A stretch of DNA of 39,534 nucleotides from Streptococcus mitis (GTDB lineage Bacteria; Bacillota; Bacilli; Lactobacillales; Streptococcaceae), in assembly GCF_009496155.1 (NCBI RefSeq), contig NZ_WIJP01000017.1, positions 1 through 39,534 of the forward strand. The letters are read 5' to 3'. The notes under the pieces are model-generated. The model ran no database searches. It was not told where the DNA came from and saw only the letters and a program-made list of their open reading frames with translations. The translations under genes and the position numbers were made by a program. Positions 35,959-39,534 of the stretch are shown here, in pieces; the stretch's first letter is position 1; every line of letters starts with the position of its first letter.

Positions 35959-36380
35959 ATACTCAATGAAAATCAAAAAGCAAACTAGGAAGCTAGCCGT
36001 AGGTTGCTCAAAGCACTGCTTTGAGGTTGTAGATAAGACTGACGAAGTCAGCTCAAAACACTGTTTTGAGGTTGCAGATAGAACTGACGAAGTCAGCTCA
36101 AAACACTGTTTTGAGGTTGTAGATAAGACTGACGAAGTCAGCTCAAAACACTGTTTTGAGGTTGTAGATAAGACTGACGAAGTCAGCTCAAAACACTGTT
36201 TTGAGGTTGCAGATAGAACTGACGAAGTCAGCTCAAAGCACTGCTTTGAGGTTGCAGATAGAACTGACGAAGTCAGCTCAAAGCACTGCTTTGAGGTTGC
36301 AGATAGAACTGACGAAGTCAGTTACATATATCTACGGTAAGGCGACGCTGACGCGGTTTGAAGAGATTTTCGAAGAGTAT
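35959..36380 (-). repeat. BOX element 3 with seven boxB units
   Basis: boxC end ATACTCAATGAAAATC at the left, boxA (CTACGGTAAGGCGACGCTG, one variant base) and TTCGAAGAGTAT at the right. Between them are seven 45-bp boxB units, seen as GACGAAGTCAG motifs at 45-bp steps from about 36040 to 36310. It fills the gap between vex2 and vex3, starting 18 bp after the vex2 stop. Confidence 0.93.
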
Positions 36381-36397
36381 AACAGAAAAAGCTCATA

Positions 36398-37045
36398 TTA
36401 TTTCGTCGTATTGCGAGTTTCAGTTAGTTTCTTATCCTTCAACTCAAGTGTAATATCTGACGCTTGCGCCACTTCTTTACTGTGTGTGACGACGATTACA
36501 CATTTACCTGTTTTCTGAGCAAGTGATTTGAGCAGTTCGACAATATCTCCAGCAGTCTTAGGATCCAAATTTCCCGTTGGCTCATCAGCTAGAATAACTG
36601 GAGCTTCTGATACCAAACTGCGAGCAATGGCAACACGTTGTTGTTGACCACCTGATAACTGGAGAACATTCCGCTTGATCTGACTTTCATCCAAACCAAG
36701 TTCAAGCAGTGTATCCTTGCTTGCCTTTTTATTGACCAAGCGGATATTTTCCAGTGGAGAAAGATAATCTATCAAATTATAATTTTGAAAGACCAGGGAA
36801 ATATGGTGCATGCGATGGTAAGAATAGCCCTTCTTACGAATGTCCTCTCCTTGGAAAAGGATAGAACCTTCAACAGGACTATCTAGACCAGCAAGCAGGG
36901 ACAAGAGAGTGGATTTTCCTGCTCCTGATTCCCCAATAATACTGTAAAATTTCCCGGGTTCAAAATGATAATTGATCTGATATAGGACTGCCTCAGCAGT
37001 GTTCTTATAACGGTAGGTAAGATCTTGTAATTGTAATAAAGTCAT
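36398..37045 (-). CDS. vex2: Vex2, ABC exporter ATPase
   Basis: 215 aa, LolD/MacB-type ATPase. Walker A GESGAGKST (38-46), Q-loop in VFQNYNL, signature LSGGQQQR (130-137), Walker B VILADEPTGNLD (150-161), H-loop in VTHSKE. Drives the Vex1/Vex3 permease pair. GGAG lies 6 nt before the ATG. Both flanking gaps hold BOX elements. Confidence 0.96.
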   Translation of the reverse strand: MTLLQLQDLTYRYKNTAEAVLYQINYHFEPGKFYSIIGESGAGKSTLLSLLAGLDSPVEGSILFQGEDIRKKGYSYHRMHHISLVFQNYNLIDYLSPLENIRLVNKKASKDTLLELGLDESQIKRNVLQLSGGQQQRVAIARSLVSEAPVILADEPTGNLDPKTAGDIVELLKSLAQKTGKCVIVVTHSKEVAQASDITLELKDKKLTETRNTTK

Positions 37046-37059
37046 GATTTCTCCTTCTT

Positions 37060-37172
37060 ATACTCAATGAAAATCAAAGATTAAACTAGGAAGCGAGCTG
37101 CAGGCTGCTCAAAGCACAGCTTTGAGGTTGCAGATAAAGCTAACGCGGTTTGAAGAGATTTTCGAAGAGTAT
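37060..37172 (-). repeat. BOX element 4, internally deleted
   Basis: Has the boxC end ATACTCAATGAAAATC and the boxA end with GCGGTTTGAAGAG and TTCGAAGAGTAT, but lacks the GACGAAGTCAG part of boxB and the boxA core GGCAAGGCGACG. At 113 bp it is far shorter than the others. Its outer base is the last base of the vex1 stop codon. Confidence 0.85.
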
Positions 37173-38449
37173 TAACTAATAGATGATAAAATTTCTTTCG
37201 GTGATTTTCTAAATAAGAATAGGAAACAAAGGGCTACAGATAAGCAACTAAGCAGAACTAGAAAAACATAGGATTCTGCAAAAGATAGGATGCTGGTTGA
37301 TAAACTGCTTGCTTTGGCTAGTGTATCTTGTAAGCTTGCCTGATCTCCACTGGCTAGGACAGTTTGGAGCAGATAGGATGTAATGGCGTTTCCTGCAACA
37401 AATGCTGGAAGCAAAGCACCGAGAGATACCAAAACTACCTCTAAACAGAATTGTAGGAAAATCGAGCTCTTGCCTTTGCCAAGTGCCAGAAGAATTCCCA
37501 CTTCATAGACTCTTTCTCTCAACCAGAGAGACAAAACCAAAATTAAGGCTCCTGCTCCTGCTATCAACATTCCATAAAGGAAGATGGTCAGAAAAGTTTG
37601 GAAGGTAGCAACTGAGTCTTTGATTTGTTCAAAAGCCTTGTTTTCCTTCTCGACTTGGTAACCTTGACTTTCCAAGGCTAAGTTTTCCACCTGCTTCATC
37701 AGTCCGTCCATTTCCTTAGGATTTTCTACATAGAAGCGAGCTGCAGTGACTTGAGGTTCACCATTACCCAAAAGTCTTTGGCTACTTTCATAGTCTGTAA
37801 AGACCTGGTTTTCACTGAAGTCTGAAGACAAGCCTGTAAATTTCTCTTGTTTTTTACCAGAAAAGATGCCGACAATTTCAAACTCAACTGTCTGTCCTTT
37901 GCCAGCTTCTGACTGTCCAGCATCTAAGGTAATCTTGTCATGAAGCGAAAGACCGTTCTTCTTGGCCAACTCTTCGTGGATCAAGATTTTCTTGGAATCC
38001 CCTTTTTGAAGGTGTCGCCCTTCTTTTAGATTGAAAGCCGAGCTGGTAAAGGTCACATCCTTAGATGAATCCTCAAGAGCTGTTAAGCTAACCAAGTTTT
38101 TGTCTGCAGCTGATAAATCATCACGCTCCACACTCTGCTCGCCACTCACCGCTTCCTTGTCTTTTAATTTTGCGACCGTCTCGAGTTCAGGAGAGATATT
38201 TTCCAGTCCCTTAATCTTGCTTACAGATGCTAGGTCTGACAACTTGAAGGTCTGACCATTTTCTATCTTCTTAATAGAAAAAGATGTGTTGAGTGATTTA
38301 TAAAGATTGCTTTCTACTGTTTTGTTGGACTTCATCAGAGTCAAACAGGCTGACATTCCAGCCAATAGGATCAATAAAATCAGAAATAAAATAAAACTTC
38401 TCAGTCGTTTTCTGCTGACATAAGCCCAAGCTCTTTGGATTGGATTCAT
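37172..38449 (-). CDS. vex1: Vex1, FtsX/MacB-type ABC exporter permease
   Basis: 425 aa. N-terminal helix (about 15-36), extracellular domain (about 38-280), three C-terminal helices (about 285-310, 325-350, 392-418) with LSLWLRERVYEVGILLALGK between them. First gene of the vex operon, with GGAGG upstream. The stop codon TAA is completed by the first base of BOX 4, which suggests that the BOX inserted exactly at the gene end. Diverged paralogue of Vex3. Confidence 0.95.
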   Translation of the reverse strand: MNPIQRAWAYVSRKRLRSFILFLILLILLAGMSACLTLMKSNKTVESNLYKSLNTSFSIKKIENGQTFKLSDLASVSKIKGLENISPELETVAKLKDKEAVSGEQSVERDDLSAADKNLVSLTALEDSSKDVTFTSSAFNLKEGRHLQKGDSKKILIHEELAKKNGLSLHDKITLDAGQSEAGKGQTVEFEIVGIFSGKKQEKFTGLSSDFSENQVFTDYESSQRLLGNGEPQVTAARFYVENPKEMDGLMKQVENLALESQGYQVEKENKAFEQIKDSVATFQTFLTIFLYGMLIAGAGALILVLSLWLRERVYEVGILLALGKGKSSIFLQFCLEVVLVSLGALLPAFVAGNAITSYLLQTVLASGDQASLQDTLAKASSLSTSILSFAESYVFLVLLSCLSVALCFLFLFRKSPKEILSSIS

Positions 38450-38474
38450 TTGTCACCTCCATATTTGTAAGACT

Positions 38475-38507
38475 ATTATAAAACCCAAATATGAAATCTT
38501 TATGAAA
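38475..38507 (-). promoter_or_regulatory. vex1 promoter with direct repeats, candidate VncR site
   Basis: TATAAT (38480-38475) with no normal -35. In its place are two TTTCATA direct repeats 11 bp apart (38507-38501 and 38496-38490), the closer one 9 bp from the -10. This is the geometry of OmpR/PhoB-type activator sites. Confidence 0.55.
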
Positions 38508-38512
38508 TACAA

Positions 38513-38560
38513 AAAAAGAACTAGAGTTCTCACAAATGAGTGATTTTTCTAGTTCTTTTT
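38513..38560 (-). terminator. Terminator of the right-edge LPXTG protein gene
   Basis: Perfect 12-bp stem AAAAAGAACTAG / CTAGTTCTTTTT with an internal TCAC/GTGA hairpin, followed on the minus strand by a U run. It insulates vex1 from the upstream gene. Confidence 0.85.
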
Positions 38561-38616
38561 GATTTACAAAGACTTTATGTAGGGAAAGCTACTAAGGATC
38601 AGATGAGATCATCTAT

Positions 38617-39534
38617 TTAAGCTTCCTCTTCATCGTCTTTTTTCTTTTTGGCAGCTAGCAAACCAAATGTGCCAAGAAGAGATAGAACTCCTAATGCACC
38701 GGTAGCACGGTCTTCTTGTGTACCAGTATTTGGCAATACTGCTTGCGGTTGAGTAGCTGAGGCCTCAGCACTTGTAGAATCCCCTTTAGCAAATTCAATT
38801 ACTAGATCTGTTGCCGGAATTATATGACTAATTCCTGTTGTCGGATCTGTCACTGTCGCTGTACCGTCGTCTCCTACTGTTACTTCCTTACCTGGGTTCT
38901 TAGCTTTGACTTTGTCTGCCACTTGTTTCTTCTCTTCTGGAGTTAAGTGGGATTTGTCTTTGACTGGAACTTTTTCGGTTGGTTTCACTGGCTCGAAGTC
39001 TTGGTTCACTAGGTCTGTTCCTGGAATTGTATGACTGATTCCTGTTGTCGGATCTGTCACTGTCGCTGTACCGTCGTCTCCTACTGTTACTTCCTTACCT
39101 GGGTTCTTAGCTTTGACTTTGTCTGCCACTTGTTTCTTCTCTTCTGGAGTTAAGTGGGATTTGTCTTTGACTGGAACTTTTTCGGTTGGTTTCACTGGCT
39201 CGAAGTCTTGGTTCACTAGGTCTGTTCCTGGAATTGTATGACTGATTCCTGTTGTCGGATCTGTCACTGTCGCTGTACCGTCGTCTCCTACTGTTACTTC
39301 CTTACCTGGGTTCTTAGCTTTGACTTTGTCTGCCACTTGTTTCTTCTCTTCTGGAGTTAAGTGGGATTTGTCTTTGACTGGAACTTTTTCGGTTGGTTTC
39401 ACTGGCTCGAAGTCTTGGTTCACTAGGTCTGTTCCTGGAATTGTATGACTGATTCCTGTTGTCGGATCTGTCACTGTCGCTGTACCGTCGTCTCCTACTG
39501 TTACTTCCTTACCTGGGTTCTTAGCTTTGACTTT
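38617..39534 (-). CDS. LPXTG surface protein, C-terminal part; 5' end off the window
   Basis: 305 codons are visible to the right edge with no stop. The protein ends with LPNTG, a hydrophobic helix (TGALGVLSLLGTFGLLAA) and KKKKDDEEEA: a sortase A anchoring signal 39 residues from the end. Upstream are 69-residue repeats (207 bp), each with KSHLTPEEKKQVADKV and VTVGDDGTATVTDPTTG; the last copy is slightly changed (HIIPATDL for HTIPGTDL) and runs into a short linker. Such repeats form the stalk of large streptococcal adhesins. I do not know the family name or the binding domain, which lies beyond the edge. It cannot be the same gene as the one at the left edge unless the window spans the whole replicon. 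Confidence 0.92.
   Translation of the reverse strand, partial: KVKAKNPGKEVTVGDDGTATVTDPTTGISHTIPGTDLVNQDFEPVKPTEKVPVKDKSHLTPEEKKQVADKVKAKNPGKEVTVGDDGTATVTDPTTGISHTIPGTDLVNQDFEPVKPTEKVPVKDKSHLTPEEKKQVADKVKAKNPGKEVTVGDDGTATVTDPTTGISHTIPGTDLVNQDFEPVKPTEKVPVKDKSHLTPEEKKQVADKVKAKNPGKEVTVGDDGTATVTDPTTGISHIIPATDLVIEFAKGDSTSAEASATQPQAVLPNTGTQEDRATGALGVLSLLGTFGLLAAKKKKDDEEEA
38831..39534 (-). repeat. Identical 207-bp tandem repeats
   Basis: Landmark ATTCCTGTTGTCGG recurs at 38831, 39038, 39245 and 39452, exactly 207 bp apart. By eye the copies past the first 40 bases are identical. The array runs off the right edge. Confidence 0.9.

Noticed and set aside
35966..36340. A 124-codon open frame with a repeated KHCFEV-type peptide
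   Set aside because: It lies wholly within BOX element 3; the repeat is the 45-bp boxB unit read in frame.
1..39534. CRISPR arrays, complete insertion sequences, integrases or phage modules
   Set aside because: Searched by eye on both strands. Repeats present are BOX, coding repeats or short inverted repeats; no transposase, integrase or cas-like protein is visible.

Overview
The window is a chromosomal segment of a mitis-group Streptococcus, most likely S. mitis or a close relative of S. pneumoniae. The signs are low GC, four BOX repeat elements, the pneumococcal cell-wall protease PrtA, the vex/vnc locus, and housekeeping genes that match pneumococcal proteins almost word for word as I remember them. 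Two blocks known from pneumococcus sit next to each other here: hprK-lgt-DUF948-ytxH with rpsU, nagB and queA, and the prtA / ABC exporter / fba / vncRS / vex block. Almost everything is on the minus strand.

Region by region. 1-5151: the N-terminal 1717 codons of a giant YSIRK-signal surface adhesin with Rib-like and ~181-residue repeats; its 3' end is off the left edge. 5539-8041: hprK, lgt, DUF948 and ytxH, a tightly packed operon. 8368-10582: rpsU, then nagB divergent from queA; the nagB promoter carries a NagR-type operator and a cre-like site. 10.6-12.1 kb: a small accessory patch with a secreted, glycine-rich bacteriocin-like protein, a divergent two-helix membrane protein (possible immunity protein) and a frameshifted gene fragment. 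12.2-16.9 kb: an operon-like run of a radical SAM protein (ytqA type), the tRNA methyltransferase mnmM (ytqB), an 84-aa unknown, a CPA1 Na+/H+ antiporter and a YihY membrane protein. 16.9-17.7 kb: a DUF3397 gene and a frameshifted membrane-protein gene. 18.2-24.7 kb: prtA (2156 aa). 25.0-25.2 kb: a decayed tRNA-Thr-like gene that keeps its promoter and a terminator-like hairpin. 25.3-27.9 kb: an ABC-2 exporter operon. 28.1-31.1 kb: fba, vncS, vncR. 31.2-34.2 kb: a BOX element, a truncated remnant of pep27, and a LysM protein with 33 decapeptide repeats. 34.5-38.4 kb: vex3, vex2, vex1, with a BOX in each gap. 38.6 kb to the right edge: the C-terminus of another LPXTG protein built of 69-residue repeats identical in the copies seen.

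How it fits together: housekeeping blocks (carbon regulation, lipoprotein processing, amino-sugar use, tRNA modification, glycolysis) alternate with cell-surface genes that differ between strains (YSIRK adhesin, PrtA, LysM protein, LPXTG repeat protein). The vex exporter and VncRS normally flank the 27-residue peptide gene pep27. Here a surface-protein gene lies in that interval and only the last ~19 codons of pep27 are recognisable. This is the most notable finding. Others are the pseudo-tRNA transcription unit, two divergent promoters that predict leaderless mRNAs, and a direct-repeat candidate operator for VncR ahead of vex1. All assignments rest on reading the sequence and on remembered families; no database search was run.
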